NCBI RefSeq assembly: GCF_027812955.1
Contig: NZ_JAPYZV010000004.1
Coordinates: forward strand, 124,001 to 188,000
Source of the DNA: Pedococcus sp. 5OH_020
Lineage (GTDB): Bacteria; Actinomycetota; Actinomycetes; Actinomycetales; Dermatophilaceae
DNA: 64,000 nucleotides
Direction: 5' to 3'
This document shows positions 51,441 to 62,677 of the stretch, one piece after another. The position numbers and the translations under genes are program-made. The stretch's first letter is position 1. The number at the start of each line of letters is the position of its first letter. The notes below the pieces were generated by a model that was not told the origin of the DNA, made no database searches, and saw only the letters and a list, made by a program, of their open reading frames with translations.

Positions 51441-52325
51441 TCAGGGGCGACCCTGACCCGGCTCGGTGACGAAGTCGATGAGCTCCTCCACACTCGCCAG
51501 CAGGGTCGGCTCGAGGTCGGCATAGCTGCGGACCGTCCCCAGGATCCATTTCCAGGCGCGGGCGATGTCGGCCTGCGACTCGTGCGGCAAGCCGAGGTGG
51601 GCACAGATGCCGTGCTTCCATGACTGGCCGCGCGGGATGACCGGCCAGGCGCCGAGGCCGAGCCGCTCCGGGCGCACCGACTGCCACACGTCGACGTAGG
51701 GGTGGCCCAGGATGCGCACGTGCTCGGCATGCGGCCCCCTGGCGCACGACCGGACGACCCGGTGCTCCTTCGTGCCGGGCACCAGGTGGTCCACCAGCAC
51801 GCCCATCCGGCGACCGGCGCCGGGCTGGAACTCCGCGATCGCGGCGGCCAGGTCGTCGACGCCGTCCAGCAGCTCCACCACCACGCCCTCGACGCGCAGG
51901 TCGTCACCCCACACCTTCTCGACGAGCTCGGCGTCGTGCCCGCCCTCGACGAAGATCCTCGAGCCGCTGGCCACCCGCGCCCGCACGCCGTCGACGGCGC
52001 GCGAGCCCGACGCCGTCCGGGACGCGACCCGGCGGGCCTCCTCGAGCTCCGCTCGCGCCCGGGACGTCGCCGGTACGAGGACGACCGGTGACCCGTCGAG
52101 CAGGAACCCTGGACCGAGGGGGAAGCCCCGGGTGCGGCCGCGCCGGTCCTCCAGGTGCACGACGCGCATCCCCCCGGCCTTCTCCACCCGGGTGACCGCA
52201 CCACACCAGCCCGTCTCCACGTCCTCGACGACGAGGCCCGGCTCCGCCTCAACCTCGCGCGAGCGGCCCCGGGGCGGCACCTTCCAGTCGCCGGAGAGGA
52301 CGTCGGAGCCATAGCGATCGGACAC
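51441..52325 (-). CDS. DUF3097 protein
   Basis: Conserved actinobacterial protein of unknown function, 294 residues. A basic N-terminal part with a WCGAVTRVEKAGGMRVVHLEDRRG beta segment is followed by a TOPRIM-like region: RIFVEGGHDAELVEKVWGDD and GVLVDHLVPGTKEHRV carry the Glu and Asp-x-x motifs expected of such a fold. That hints at nucleic-acid metabolism, which is inference. GTG start 6 nt after a TACCCT hexamer. Confidence 0.88.
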   Translation of the reverse strand: MSDRYGSDVLSGDWKVPPRGRSREVEAEPGLVVEDVETGWCGAVTRVEKAGGMRVVHLEDRRGRTRGFPLGPGFLLDGSPVVLVPATSRARAELEEARRVASRTASGSRAVDGVRARVASGSRIFVEGGHDAELVEKVWGDDLRVEGVVVELLDGVDDLAAAIAEFQPGAGRRMGVLVDHLVPGTKEHRVVRSCARGPHAEHVRILGHPYVDVWQSVRPERLGLGAWPVIPRGQSWKHGICAHLGLPHESQADIARAWKWILGTVRSYADLEPTLLASVEELIDFVTEPGQGRP

Positions 52326-52331
52326 CGGGGA

Positions 52332-52337
52332 AGGGTA
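52332..52337 (-). promoter_or_regulatory. -10 element of leaderless DUF3097 promoter
   Basis: TACCCT on the minus strand with 6 nt to the GTG at 52325. Confidence 0.5.
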
Positions 52338-52400
52338 TGCCGCGCCGAGGCACGGGCTGCGGGGACGCGCCGCCTGAGTCGCCCTACTCCGGGAACAACG

Positions 52401-52432
52401 TAGACTTGGCACTCGCTGACCATGAGTGCCAG
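52401..52432 (+). promoter_or_regulatory. hrcA promoter with CIRCE operator
   Basis: TTGGCACTC (52406-52414), 9 nt, GAGTGCCAG (52424-52432) is a CIRCE element with the canonical spacing; the outer bases vary from TTAGCACTC. A TAGACT -10 (52401-52406) touches its left edge, so HrcA binding would cover the transcription start. This predicts autorepression of hrcA-dnaJ and relief by heat. Confidence 0.88.
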
Positions 52433-52460
52433 CGCCAGCCGACAGCGGGAGGGAGGTGCC

Positions 52461-53492
52461 ATGAGCGACGAACGTCGGCTCGCCGTACTACGGGCCATCG
52501 TGCAGGACTACGTCCAGACCTCGGAGCCCGTCGGCTCCAAGGCCCTGCTCGACCGTCACCACCTCGGCGTCTCCGCAGCGACCGTGCGCAACGACATGGC
52601 GGTTCTGGAGGAGGAGGGCCTGATCGCCGCGCCCCACACGAGCGCCGGCCGCGTGCCCACCGACGCGGGCTACCGGCTGTTCGTGGACCGGCTCAGCTCT
52701 GTCAAGCCGATGTCGAGCGCCGAACGGGCCGCGATCGCCCGCTTCCTCGAGGGGGCGGTCGACCTCGACGACGTGGTGGACCGGACCGTGCGGCTGCTGG
52801 CGACGCTGACGCGGCAGGTGGCGGTCGTGCAGTACCCGTCGCTGACCCGCTCGTCCGTCCGGCACATCGAACTGGTGCCGATGGGTGCCACCCGGCTCAT
52901 GGTGGTCCTCATCGTCAACACCGGCCGCGTCGAGCAGCGCGTCATCGAGACCCCGCGCGACCTGTCGACCACCGATGGTGAGGCCACGCTGGGCCTTGTG
53001 CGCGCCAAGGTGAACGCCCGGGCGGTGGGGGAGCGGCTCATCGACGCGGCGGCCTCGCTCACCTCCTTGGCCGACGAGTTCGACCCGAGCGAGCGCGACC
53101 TCGTCCGGGCCGTCGTGGGCTCCCTGGACGACGCCCTGGTGGAGGAGCGCGAGGAGCGGGTCGTGCTGGCCGGCACGTCGAACCTGGCTCGTGCCGGCGC
53201 CGACTTCCCGCTGAGCATCGGACCGGTGCTCGAGGCCCTCGAGCAGCACGTGGTGCTGCTCAAGCTGCTGGGCACCGCCCGCGAGAACGCGGACGCCGTG
53301 TCTGTGCGGATCGGCCACGAGAACCCCTACGCGGGGCTGCAGTCGACCTCCGTCGTCTCGACCGAGTACGGCACGGGCGCCGACCTGGTCGCCGGTCTCG
53401 GGGTCCTGGGCCCCACCCGGATGGACTACCCCACCACCATGGCGTCTGTGCGCGCCGTGGCGACCTACGTCTCCCGCATCCTCGCGCAGTGA
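52461..53492 (+). CDS. hrcA: Heat-inducible transcription repressor HrcA
   Basis: Repressor of chaperone genes that binds CIRCE. 343 residues: winged-helix N terminus with [20 protein letters not shown] and [18 protein letters not shown] plus [20 protein letters not shown], then the GAF-like and dimerisation parts ending at [22 protein letters not shown] 6 nt upstream marks the ATG, and the CIRCE lies 28 nt before it. First gene of the hrcA-dnaJ-rsmE operon. Confidence 0.96.
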   Translation: MSDERRLAVLRAIVQDYVQTSEPVGSKALLDRHHLGVSAATVRNDMAVLEEEGLIAAPHTSAGRVPTDAGYRLFVDRLSSVKPMSSAERAAIARFLEGAVDLDDVVDRTVRLLATLTRQVAVVQYPSLTRSSVRHIELVPMGATRLMVVLIVNTGRVEQRVIETPRDLSTTDGEATLGLVRAKVNARAVGERLIDAAASLTSLADEFDPSERDLVRAVVGSLDDALVEEREERVVLAGTSNLARAGADFPLSIGPVLEALEQHVVLLKLLGTARENADAVSVRIGHENPYAGLQSTSVVSTEYGTGADLVAGLGVLGPTRMDYPTTMASVRAVATYVSRILAQ

Positions 53493-53520
53493 CTCGCGAC
53501 ACCGACAAGGAAAAGAACCG

Positions 53521-54648
53521 TTGAACGACTACTACCAGGACCTGGGCGTGGCCCGTGACGCCTCTGCCGAGGACATCAAGCGGGCCTACCGCAGGATGGC
53601 CCGCAAGCTGCACCCGGACGTGAACCCGAGCCCGGAGGCCGAGGAGCAGTTCAAGAAGGTCTCCCAGGCGTACGACGTCCTGTCGGACCCGGCGAAGAAG
53701 CAGTCGTACGACCGCGGTGCGGACCCCTACGCCGGCGCCGCCGGTGGCTTCGGCCAGGGCTTCTCGTTCAGCGACATCATGGACGCCTTCTTCGGCGGGG
53801 GTGCAGCGGGGACGGCTCAGCGGGGCCCTCGCTCGCGGCAGCGCCGCGGGCAGGACGCTCTCATCCGGCTGGACCTCGAGCTCGCCGACGCCGTCTTCGG
53901 GGGTGAGAAGGAGCTCACTGTCGAGACCGCCGTGGTGTGCTCGACCTGCCACGGTGAGGGTGCGCAGCCGGGTACGTCTCGCCGGACCTGTGACGTCTGC
54001 CGCGGGCGCGGCGAGATCCAGCAGGTCCAGCGCTCCTTCCTCGGTCAGGTGATGACCAGCCGGCCCTGCATCACCTGCCAGGGCTACGGCGAGGTCCTGG
54101 TCAGCCCGTGCTTCGAGTGCTCCGGCGACGGCCGGGTCAGAACCCGCCGGACGCTGAAGATCAAGGTGCCGGCCGGTGTCGACACCGGCACCCGCATCCA
54201 GCTGGCGGGGGAGGGCGAGGTCGGTCAGGGCGGCGGTCCTGCCGGCGACCTGTACGTGGAGGTGGCGGTCCGGGCGCACCCGACGTTCCAGCGTCGGGGA
54301 GACGACCTGCACTGCACGGTGGAGGTCCCCATGACGGCCGCGGCTCTCGGCACGGTCCTCAAGCTGGACACGCTCGACGGGACCGACGAGCTGGAGATCA
54401 AGCCCGGCACCCAGGCCGGAGACGTCATGACGCTGCGTGGGCTGGGCGTCACGCATCTGCGAGGCACCGGGCGCGGCGACCTCATCGTGCACGCCAACGT
54501 GATGACGCCGACCCGTCTGGACGAGGAGCAGGAGTCGCTGCTGCGCCAGCTTGCTGTGCTCCGCGGTGAGGAGCGGCCGGAGGGCCGGCTGTCACCGGCC
54601 AACCACGGCCTGTTCGGCAAGCTCCGCGACGCCTTCAAGGCCAAGTAG
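53521..54648 (+). CDS. dnaJ: Chaperone DnaJ (DnaJ2 type)
   Basis: DnaK co-chaperone, 375 residues. J domain with HPD in ARKLHPDVN, a Gly/Phe-rich linker ([20 protein letters not shown]), four zinc-finger repeats [24 protein letters not shown] and CFECSGDG, then the two substrate-binding domains. Actinobacteria carry dnaJ1 in the dnaK operon and dnaJ2 behind hrcA; this is the latter. The start appears to be TTG with an AAGGAAAAG upstream. Confidence 0.95.
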   Translation: MNDYYQDLGVARDASAEDIKRAYRRMARKLHPDVNPSPEAEEQFKKVSQAYDVLSDPAKKQSYDRGADPYAGAAGGFGQGFSFSDIMDAFFGGGAAGTAQRGPRSRQRRGQDALIRLDLELADAVFGGEKELTVETAVVCSTCHGEGAQPGTSRRTCDVCRGRGEIQQVQRSFLGQVMTSRPCITCQGYGEVLVSPCFECSGDGRVRTRRTLKIKVPAGVDTGTRIQLAGEGEVGQGGGPAGDLYVEVAVRAHPTFQRRGDDLHCTVEVPMTAAALGTVLKLDTLDGTDELEIKPGTQAGDVMTLRGLGVTHLRGTGRGDLIVHANVMTPTRLDEEQESLLRQLAVLRGEERPEGRLSPANHGLFGKLRDAFKAK

Positions 54649-54657
54649 CGTCTGACG

Positions 54658-55401
54658 GTGACGCTGCCCCTCTTCCTCGTCGAGCCCGCCCTGCTCGCCG
54701 GTGCGCAGGCGGGGTCGCCGATCGTCCTGGACGGGCCGGAGGGCAGGCATGCCGCGGCGGTCCGCAGGATAGGAGTCGGGGAGCAGGTCATGCTGGCCGA
54801 CGGGGTGGGAACGCGGGTGACGTGCGAGGTAGTGGGTGCCGGCGCCGCCGAGCTGGTCCTGCGCGTGGTCGGGGCCGTCCACGAGCCTGAGCCGCAGCCC
54901 CGCCTCGTGCTGGTGCAGGCCCTTGCGAAGGGCGACCGGGACGACCAGGCGATCGAGGCGGCGACCGAGCTGGGGGTGGACGAGGTCGTGCCCTGGCAGG
55001 CCGCTCGAAGCATCGTCCAATGGCGAGGCGAGCGGGGGGAGAAGGCCCGGCGCAAGTGGGAGTCGGCCGTGGTGGCCGCGACGAAGCAGTCCCGTCGGGC
55101 CCGTGCTCCCGTCGTCGCCCCGACGGTCTCCAGCAAGGCGCTCGCGGAGCGGGTCACCGCCGCCGCCGCGGCGTACGTCCTGCATGAGGACGCCACCACG
55201 ACGCTGGCCGCCCAGCCGCTGCCTGCGGCAGGCGACGTGCTCGTCGTGGTCGGGCCCGAGGGCGGGATCACTCCGGAAGAGCGTGCTTCCTTCGAGGCCG
55301 CCGGAGCCGTCATCGTCCGCCTCGGGTCGACGGTGCTGCGGTCCTCCAGCGCTGGCCCGGCCGCGCTGGCCGTGCTCAGCGCGCGGGACCGGTGGGCCTG
55401 A
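54658..55401 (+). CDS. rsmE: 16S rRNA (uracil-1498-N3)-methyltransferase
   Basis: SPOUT-class methyltransferase of small-subunit rRNA, 247 residues. An N-terminal PUA-like domain (GRHAAAVRRIGVGEQVMLADG-type start, here after VLDGPE) and the knot with LVVVGPEGGITPEERASF and VRLGSTVLRSSSAGPAALAVL. GTG start 9 nt after the dnaJ stop, so it is cotranscribed with hrcA-dnaJ, the usual arrangement. Confidence 0.93.
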   Translation: MTLPLFLVEPALLAGAQAGSPIVLDGPEGRHAAAVRRIGVGEQVMLADGVGTRVTCEVVGAGAAELVLRVVGAVHEPEPQPRLVLVQALAKGDRDDQAIEAATELGVDEVVPWQAARSIVQWRGERGEKARRKWESAVVAATKQSRRARAPVVAPTVSSKALAERVTAAAAAYVLHEDATTTLAAQPLPAAGDVLVVVGPEGGITPEERASFEAAGAVIVRLGSTVLRSSSAGPAALAVLSARDRWA

Positions 55402-55417
55402 GCCGGCCGTGCACCGA

Positions 55418-55432
55418 CCGACCCTCGGTCGG
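55418..55432. terminator. Small hairpin between convergent rsmE and GerMN gene
   Basis: CCGACC and GGTCGG with a CTC loop in the 52-nt gap of converging genes. Weak but well placed. Confidence 0.35.
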
Positions 55433-55453
55433 CTCTGAGCCCTCCGTCGGCGC

Positions 55454-56641
55454 CTACCGCACCGAGAACGCGACCGTCTTCTCGGCGGTGACCGTGGTGC
55501 CGTCCTTCATGCTCGTCTCGAAGACGCGGATCGAGTAGTCGCCGGGCGCGAGACGACCGAGCTCGAAGGAGTAGCTGCCCTGTTCGGGGGCGCCGATGCT
55601 TGCTGTCGCGTGCCCGTTCTTCACCGCCGTGGTGCCCCGGCTGAGCTGCCAGCTGACCGTCGCCTCGAACACGATCGCCTGACCTTGGACCACGACCGGC
55701 TTGCTCGCGGGAAGCACCTGGTCCCGCGACGGCGAGGTGACCCAGATCGGTGCGAGGTCCTTCCAGAGCTGGTCCTTGGCGGGGCGGTTGTAGTCGCGGT
55801 CGGTCGGCAGGGACCCGTACAGGCTGCCTTGTCCCGGCACCTCGAACCGCACGGGGATGGTGCCCTTGCCGACGGCCGCCTGGGCGGTCCACACGAGCTC
55901 CTGGACCGCCAGCCGCTGCGTCTCCCGGTCGAAGGCCGGCGGGCCGCCATTGCTGAGACCGACCGTGATGCGGTCCTGCGTGACGCGCACCGACGTGACC
56001 CGCGTGCCCGACCACGGCTGGAGGTAGCCGTCGGTGTTGCTGTACGGCTGGGCGTTCATGGCGAGCCGGAGCGCCGCGGTCGCCTTGGCCTCGTCCGTCG
56101 CCGGCAGGGTCACCGTGCCGGGCAGGAACTCGCGGAAGAGCTTGTAGGTCGGCTTCGCGTCCCCGACGGGGCCGACGAAGTACACCGGCAGCGCCATCGT
56201 CCTGGACTGGCCTGGGGTCGTGGTGCCTGTGGTCGGAGCCGTGGTGGCAGCCGAGCTGCTCGACTGCCCGGACGTCGCCGGCCCGGTCGCCGAACCGGAG
56301 ATCGACGGCGTCGTGGCGATCGTCGTCGGACCGGAGTTCACCGGAGGAGCCGGCTCGACGCGGTCGTCCTGGTTCGACCAGAGCAGCCCTCCGGCGAGCG
56401 CCGCCACCGCGGCCGCTGCCGCCACCGGGACGAGCCAGCGTCGCGAGCCGCTCCCTCCGGTAGCCGACACCGGGCCGGCTTCGTGCGCCTCGTGGAGGAT
56501 GGCCTCGAGCCGATGCGACGGGTGCACACGGCGGGTGTCCTCGGCCAGCGCGCGGCGCAGCTGACGCTCGACGCGGTCGAACTCGCCCGGCTCGAAGTCA
56601 GGGTGCAGGAAGTCGGGGTGGGAACCGTTCCGGTTGTTCAT
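55454..56641 (-). CDS. GerMN and Gmad2 domain membrane protein, sigma-factor partner
   Basis: 395 residues. A cytosolic N terminus of about 70 residues (FDRVERQLRRALAEDTRRVHPS) could act on the sigma factor; one membrane helix lies at about 71-88 (LVPVAAAAAVAALAGGLLW). A Thr/Ser-rich extracytoplasmic linker then leads to a GerMN domain (VYFVGPV to PVRFEVPGQ) and a Gmad2 immunoglobulin-like domain (ITVTSPSRDQVLPASKP-like start to TVAFSVR). Coupled to the sigma gene by a 4-nt overlap, it has the topology of an anti-sigma or envelope sensor; no ZAS-type zinc motif is visible. Confidence 0.82.
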   Translation of the reverse strand: MNNRNGSHPDFLHPDFEPGEFDRVERQLRRALAEDTRRVHPSHRLEAILHEAHEAGPVSATGGSGSRRWLVPVAAAAAVAALAGGLLWSNQDDRVEPAPPVNSGPTTIATTPSISGSATGPATSGQSSSSAATTAPTTGTTTPGQSRTMALPVYFVGPVGDAKPTYKLFREFLPGTVTLPATDEAKATAALRLAMNAQPYSNTDGYLQPWSGTRVTSVRVTQDRITVGLSNGGPPAFDRETQRLAVQELVWTAQAAVGKGTIPVRFEVPGQGSLYGSLPTDRDYNRPAKDQLWKDLAPIWVTSPSRDQVLPASKPVVVQGQAIVFEATVSWQLSRGTTAVKNGHATASIGAPEQGSYSFELGRLAPGDYSIRVFETSMKDGTTVTAEKTVAFSVR

Positions 56642-57201
56642 GACGCTGTCTCCATCCGGTCACGCAGGGTGGCGAGCCCGCGATGGGCATGGGCCTTGAC
56701 CGAACCGGCCGAGATGCCGAGGGCGTCGGCGATCTCGGCCTCGCTCAGGTCGAGGTAGTAGCGCATGGTCAGGACCTCTTTCTGGCGCTGGGACAGGTGC
56801 CCGAGCGCCACGATCATGGAGCTGGTCGTCTCGGCGTCGAGTGCCCGTTCCTCGGCGCTCTTCTCAGTACGCCGCGCATAGCTGGTGGGCTCACCCTGCT
56901 CGCGGGTGAGGTAGCGCTCCTCGACCCCGCGGTGCCGAAGGCCGGAACGGGCGCCGTTCACCACGGCCCGGCGCAGGTACGCGGTGGCGTTCTCGTGGCT
57001 GCGCAGGCTGTCCCAGCGGCGGTGCACCGCGATGAACGCATCCTGCACGACCTCCTCTGCGGCGAGGTCGTCGCGCAGCAGCAGCCAGGCCAGGCGGACG
57101 AGCCCCTTCCAGTGCGCCGCGTACAGCTCGCCGACCGCCTCGTCCGCGGTCGGCCGCAGCCGACCACCGGGCTCGCGCTCTGCCACGCTCAACGTTCTCA
57201 C
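56638..57201 (-). CDS. RNA polymerase sigma factor, SigE-family ECF type
   Basis: Extracytoplasmic-function sigma factor, 187 residues. Region 2 spans LYAAHWKGLVRLAWLLLRDDLAAEEVVQDAF with the -10 binding helix; region 4 is LSQRQKEVLTMRYYLDLSEAEIADALGISAG with a helix-turn-helix and SVKAHAHRGLATLRDRM. It belongs to the SigE-like group common in actinobacteria. The GTG at 57201 lies directly behind an AACC-N16-CGTC promoter; in-frame TTG and GTG codons follow within 15 nt. The second gene encodes a membrane protein likely to control it. Confidence 0.9.
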   Translation of the reverse strand: MRTLSVAEREPGGRLRPTADEAVGELYAAHWKGLVRLAWLLLRDDLAAEEVVQDAFIAVHRRWDSLRSHENATAYLRRAVVNGARSGLRHRGVEERYLTREQGEPTSYARRTEKSAEERALDAETTSSMIVALGHLSQRQKEVLTMRYYLDLSEAEIADALGISAGSVKAHAHRGLATLRDRMETAS

Positions 57202-57207
57202 GACCCA

Positions 57208-57233
57208 GTGACGCGCAGCGGCTTTGCCGGGTT
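57208..57233 (-). promoter_or_regulatory. ECF-type promoter of the sigma-factor operon
   Basis: On the minus strand AACC (57230-57233), 16 nt, CGTC (57210-57213) fits the AAC/CGT class of ECF promoters with usual spacing. It implies autoregulation by the downstream sigma factor. Confidence 0.5.
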
Positions 57234-57243
57234 GACGCGCGGA

Positions 57244-57249
57244 TACCCT
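57244..57249 (+). promoter_or_regulatory. -10 element of leaderless HIT-protein promoter
   Basis: TACCCT followed by 6 nt (CGGTTC) and the ATG at 57256. Confidence 0.5.
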
Positions 57250-57255
57250 CGGTTC

Positions 57256-57660
57256 ATGGCAGCAGCGACACCTGGTCCGGAGACCACAGGTCGAGGAACC
57301 CCCGAACGTGCCCGCGACGCGGCCTGCCTCTTCTGCAGGATCGCCTCCGGTGAGATCCCGGCGACTCTGGTCCACGAGGACGAGGCCACGGTGGCCTTCC
57401 GGGACGTCGACCCGCAGGCCCCCACCCATGTCCTCGTCATCCCGAGGCTGCACGTCCCCACCGTGGCCGCCCTCGCCGAGCAGGCCCCGGACGACCTCGT
57501 CGCCCTGCTCGGCGCAGCGGCGCAGGTGGCTCGTCAGGAGGGGGTGGCGGAAGGCGGCTACCGCACGGTGTTCAACACGGGGGCCGACGCGCAGCAGTCC
57601 GTGCTGCACGCGCATCTGCATGTCCTGGGGGGCCGGGCACTGACGTGGCCGCCTGGCTGA
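57256..57660 (+). CDS. HIT-family nucleotide hydrolase (HINT-like)
   Basis: Purine nucleotide phosphoramidase-type protein, 134 residues. CLFCRIASGEIPATLVHEDE is the family opening, THVLVIPRLHVP the central strand, and H-x-H-x-H in SVLHAHLHVLGGR the catalytic triad. A 25-residue Thr/Pro/Arg tail precedes the domain. Starts 6 nt after a -10 hexamer; phoH follows 24 nt downstream, with its own possible promoter. Confidence 0.94.
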   Translation: MAAATPGPETTGRGTPERARDAACLFCRIASGEIPATLVHEDEATVAFRDVDPQAPTHVLVIPRLHVPTVAALAEQAPDDLVALLGAAAQVARQEGVAEGGYRTVFNTGADAQQSVLHAHLHVLGGRALTWPPG

Positions 57661-57669
57661 GGCGCACCG

Positions 57670-57675
57670 TAGACT
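57670..57675 (+). promoter_or_regulatory. -10 element of phoH promoter
   Basis: TAGACT 9 nt before the phoH ATG, giving a leader of only a few bases. Confidence 0.45.
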
Positions 57676-57684
57676 GGGTGGACC

Positions 57685-58797
57685 ATGCCTGATGCCGACC
57701 ATCCGACCACGCCGGGCGGAGCACCCGACGCTGCCCGCCCGGTCCCCACCCACACCGTGGAGATCCCGCCACAGGTCCAGATGGTGACGCTGCTGGGTCC
57801 GCGCGACGAGCTCCTGCGCACCATGGAGCGGGCCTTTCCCCAGCTGCAGATCCACGTCCGGGGCAACGAGTTCCACCTGTCCGGCCCGAGCGCCGAGGTG
57901 GCTCTGGCCGAGCGCACGATCGACGAGCTGCTGCTCGTGATCGAGGGCGGCCAGCCGCTGAACCGGGACGCGGTGGAGCGCTCCATCAGCATGCTCCGCG
58001 CCCAGACGTCGGAGCGGCCGGCCGACGTGCTGACGATGAACATCGTGTCCTCCCGCGGCCGGACGATCCGTCCCAAGACGCTGAACCAGAAGCACTACGT
58101 CGACGCGATCGACCAGCACACCGTGGTCTTCGGCATCGGACCGGCGGGCACGGGCAAGACGTACCTCGCCATGGCCAAGGCCGTTGCAGCGCTCCAGGCC
58201 AAGCAGGTGAACCGGATCATCCTGACCCGACCGGCCGTCGAGGCGGGAGAGCGGCTGGGCTTCCTGCCCGGGACCCTCAACGACAAGATCGACCCCTACC
58301 TCCGACCGCTCTACGACGCGCTGCACGACATGGTCGACCCGGAGTCCATCCCCCGGCTGATGGCGGCGGGCACGATCGAGGTGGCCCCCCTCGCCTACAT
58401 GCGTGGCAGAACTCTCAATGACGCGTTCATCATCCTCGACGAGGCCCAGAACACCTCGCCGGAGCAGATGAAGATGTTCCTGACCCGGCTCGGCTTCGGC
58501 TCCAAGATGGTGGTGACCGGCGACGTGACCCAGATCGACCTGCCCGACGGCACCCGCTCGGGGCTCCGGGTCGTCCGCGACATCCTGGCCGACGTGGAGG
58601 ACATCCACTTCTCGCTCCTGACGCCGCAGGACGTGGTGCGCCACCGACTCGTCGGAGCGATCGTCGACGCCTACGGCAAGTGGGACGAGGGGCAGCAGAA
58701 CGGCCACTCCCGCCCTCAGCAGGGCGGTCACCAGAGCGGTCAGCCGAGCGGTCCGCAGGGAGGACGAGGACAGCGTGAGCGTCGACGTTCTCAATGA
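57685..58797 (+). CDS. phoH: PhoH-family ATPase
   Basis: P-loop ATPase of the PhoH family, linked to RNA metabolism through its constant neighbour ybeY. 370 residues: an N-terminal KH-like part ([19 protein letters not shown]), then the ATPase with Walker [17 protein letters not shown] and Walker [13 protein letters not shown] plus [12 protein letters not shown] Gln/Gly/Ser-rich tail of about 40 residues ends the protein and overlaps ybeY by 23 nt. Confidence 0.94.
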   Translation: MPDADHPTTPGGAPDAARPVPTHTVEIPPQVQMVTLLGPRDELLRTMERAFPQLQIHVRGNEFHLSGPSAEVALAERTIDELLLVIEGGQPLNRDAVERSISMLRAQTSERPADVLTMNIVSSRGRTIRPKTLNQKHYVDAIDQHTVVFGIGPAGTGKTYLAMAKAVAALQAKQVNRIILTRPAVEAGERLGFLPGTLNDKIDPYLRPLYDALHDMVDPESIPRLMAAGTIEVAPLAYMRGRTLNDAFIILDEAQNTSPEQMKMFLTRLGFGSKMVVTGDVTQIDLPDGTRSGLRVVRDILADVEDIHFSLLTPQDVVRHRLVGAIVDAYGKWDEGQQNGHSRPQQGGHQSGQPSGPQGGRGQRERRRSQ

Positions 58798-59242
58798 GAC
58801 CGACCACCGGCTCGACGAGCTGGAGCTCGTGGCGCTGAGCCGGTACGTGATGAAGGAGATGCGGGTCCACCCTGGGGCGGACCTGTGCCTGCGGCTCGTC
58901 GACGAGGCGGCCATGGAGGTACTCCACGTGCAGTGGATGGACCTGCCCGGACCGACCGACGTCATGTCGTTCCCGATGGACGAGCTGCGTCCGGGGCGGG
59001 AGGGCGAGGAGCCCGCGGAGGGCGTCCTGGGCGACATCGTCCTGTGCCCCTCGGTCGCCGCCCGGCAGGCCGCTGAGGCGGGGCACGCCACCGAGGAGGA
59101 GCTGCTCCTGCTCACGACGCACGGGATCCTGCACCTGCTGGGGTACGACCACGCCGAGCCGGAGGAGGAGCGCGAGATGTTCGAGCTGCAGCGGCAGCTC
59201 GTGCTCACCTTCCTGGCGGGCCGCGGGCGGCCCACCACCTGA
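58775..59242 (+). CDS. ybeY: Endoribonuclease YbeY
   Basis: Metal-dependent RNase for 16S rRNA maturation and ribosome quality control. 155 residues. The zinc motif H-x3-H-x5-H is in [27 protein letters not shown] and LGDIVLCP are further family marks. GTG start inside the last codons of phoH shows translational coupling. Confidence 0.95.
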   Translation: MSVDVLNETDHRLDELELVALSRYVMKEMRVHPGADLCLRLVDEAAMEVLHVQWMDLPGPTDVMSFPMDELRPGREGEEPAEGVLGDIVLCPSVAARQAAEAGHATEEELLLLTTHGILHLLGYDHAEPEEEREMFELQRQLVLTFLAGRGRPTT

Positions 59243-59252
59243 TGAGGCACCG

Positions 59253-60571
59253 ATGACCGGGCTCGTCCTCACGGCGCTCCTCAGCATCGCGCTGGCCTTC
59301 CTCCTCTCGGCGGCCGAGGCGGCGATCTGGCGGATGTCCCGCGTGCGCGCGCACGAGCTGCTCGAGGAGCGGCGGCGCGGTTCGGCGGCGCTTGCGCGGG
59401 TGGTCGGCGACAGCGCGGCCTACCTGTCCGTCACGGCGTTCCTGCGTATCGTCGCCGAGGCGACGACCGCTGTCCTGATCACCCTGGGGGCCGTCGACCT
59501 CGTCGACGGGTTCTGGAAGCCGCTGCTCCTGGCGATCGGAGTGATGGCGCTGGTCTCCTTCGTGGTCGTCGGGGTCTCGCCGCGCACCCTGGGCCGTCAG
59601 CACTCGGACACGGTGGCGCTGCTGGCCTCGCCGGTCATCGTGGGCCTGCGGACCTTCCTCGGCCCGCTCGCCCGGGTGCTCGTCGCGCTGGGCAACGCGG
59701 TGACGCCGGGCCGCGGGTACCGCGACGGTCCGTTCCAGAACGAGTCGGAGCTGCGCGACCTCGTCGACCTCGCCGGCGAGAGCGCGGTCATCGAGGCGCA
59801 GGAGCGCGAGATGATCCACTCCGTCTTCGAGCTCGGCGACACCGTCGTCCGCGAGGTCATGGTGCCGCGCACCGACATGGTGACCATCGACGGCGAGAAG
59901 ACGCTGCGGTCCGCCATGTCGCTGTTCCTGCGTTCCGGGTTCTCCAGGATCCCCGTGGTGGGAGACGGGTCGGACGACGTGCTGGGGCTGCTGTACTTCA
60001 AGGACGTCGCCCGGCGGGTCAACGCCGACCACGACGCGGGGTCGCTGCCGGTCACGACCCAGATGCGGCCCATGCACTTCGTCCCGGAGAGCAAGCCGGT
60101 CGACGACCTGCTGCGCGAGATGCAGCGCGACCAGAGCCACTTCGCCGTGGTCGTGGACGAGTACGGCGGCACGGCGGGCCTCGTGACGATCGAGGACATC
60201 CTCGAGGAGATCGTCGGCGAGATCGCCGACGAGTACGACCGGGAGGCGCCCGGTGTCGAGGAGCTGGGCGACGGGAGGTTCCGGGTGCCCGCCACCATGG
60301 ACATCGACGACCTCGCGGACCTCTTCGACGTGGACATCGAGGAGGACGAGGTCGACACCGTGGGAGGTCTCATCGGCAAGACCATCGGCCGGGTTCCCAT
60401 CGTCGGCTCTCGCTGCGAGGTCGGCGGCCTGCGGCTGACGGCGGAGCGGATGGCTGGCCGTCGCCACCGCATCGCCTCGGTGATCGTCGAGCGGATGGCG
60501 CAGCCGGCACCTGAGGGTGAGGCCCTCCCGGTGCGGCCCAGTACCGTGGAGCCAGAGCGCGAGGGAGTGTC

Positions 60572-60575
<4 letters not shown>
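59253..60575 (+). CDS. CNNM/CBS-domain hemolysin-family membrane protein
   Basis: 440 residues: DUF21/CNNM membrane domain with four helices (about 1-150), two CBS domains (VREVMVPRTDMVTIDGEKTL and MRPMHFVPESKPVDDLLREM ... FAVVVDEYGGTAGLVTIEDILEEIVGEI), and a C-terminal CorC/HlyC transporter-associated domain. By family it is linked to magnesium homeostasis rather than hemolysis. Lies between ybeY and era, as in most actinobacteria; overlaps era by 4 nt. Confidence 0.93.
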
Positions 60576-62663
<2,088 letters not shown>

Positions 62664-62677
62664 CGGCGCTCAGGTGC

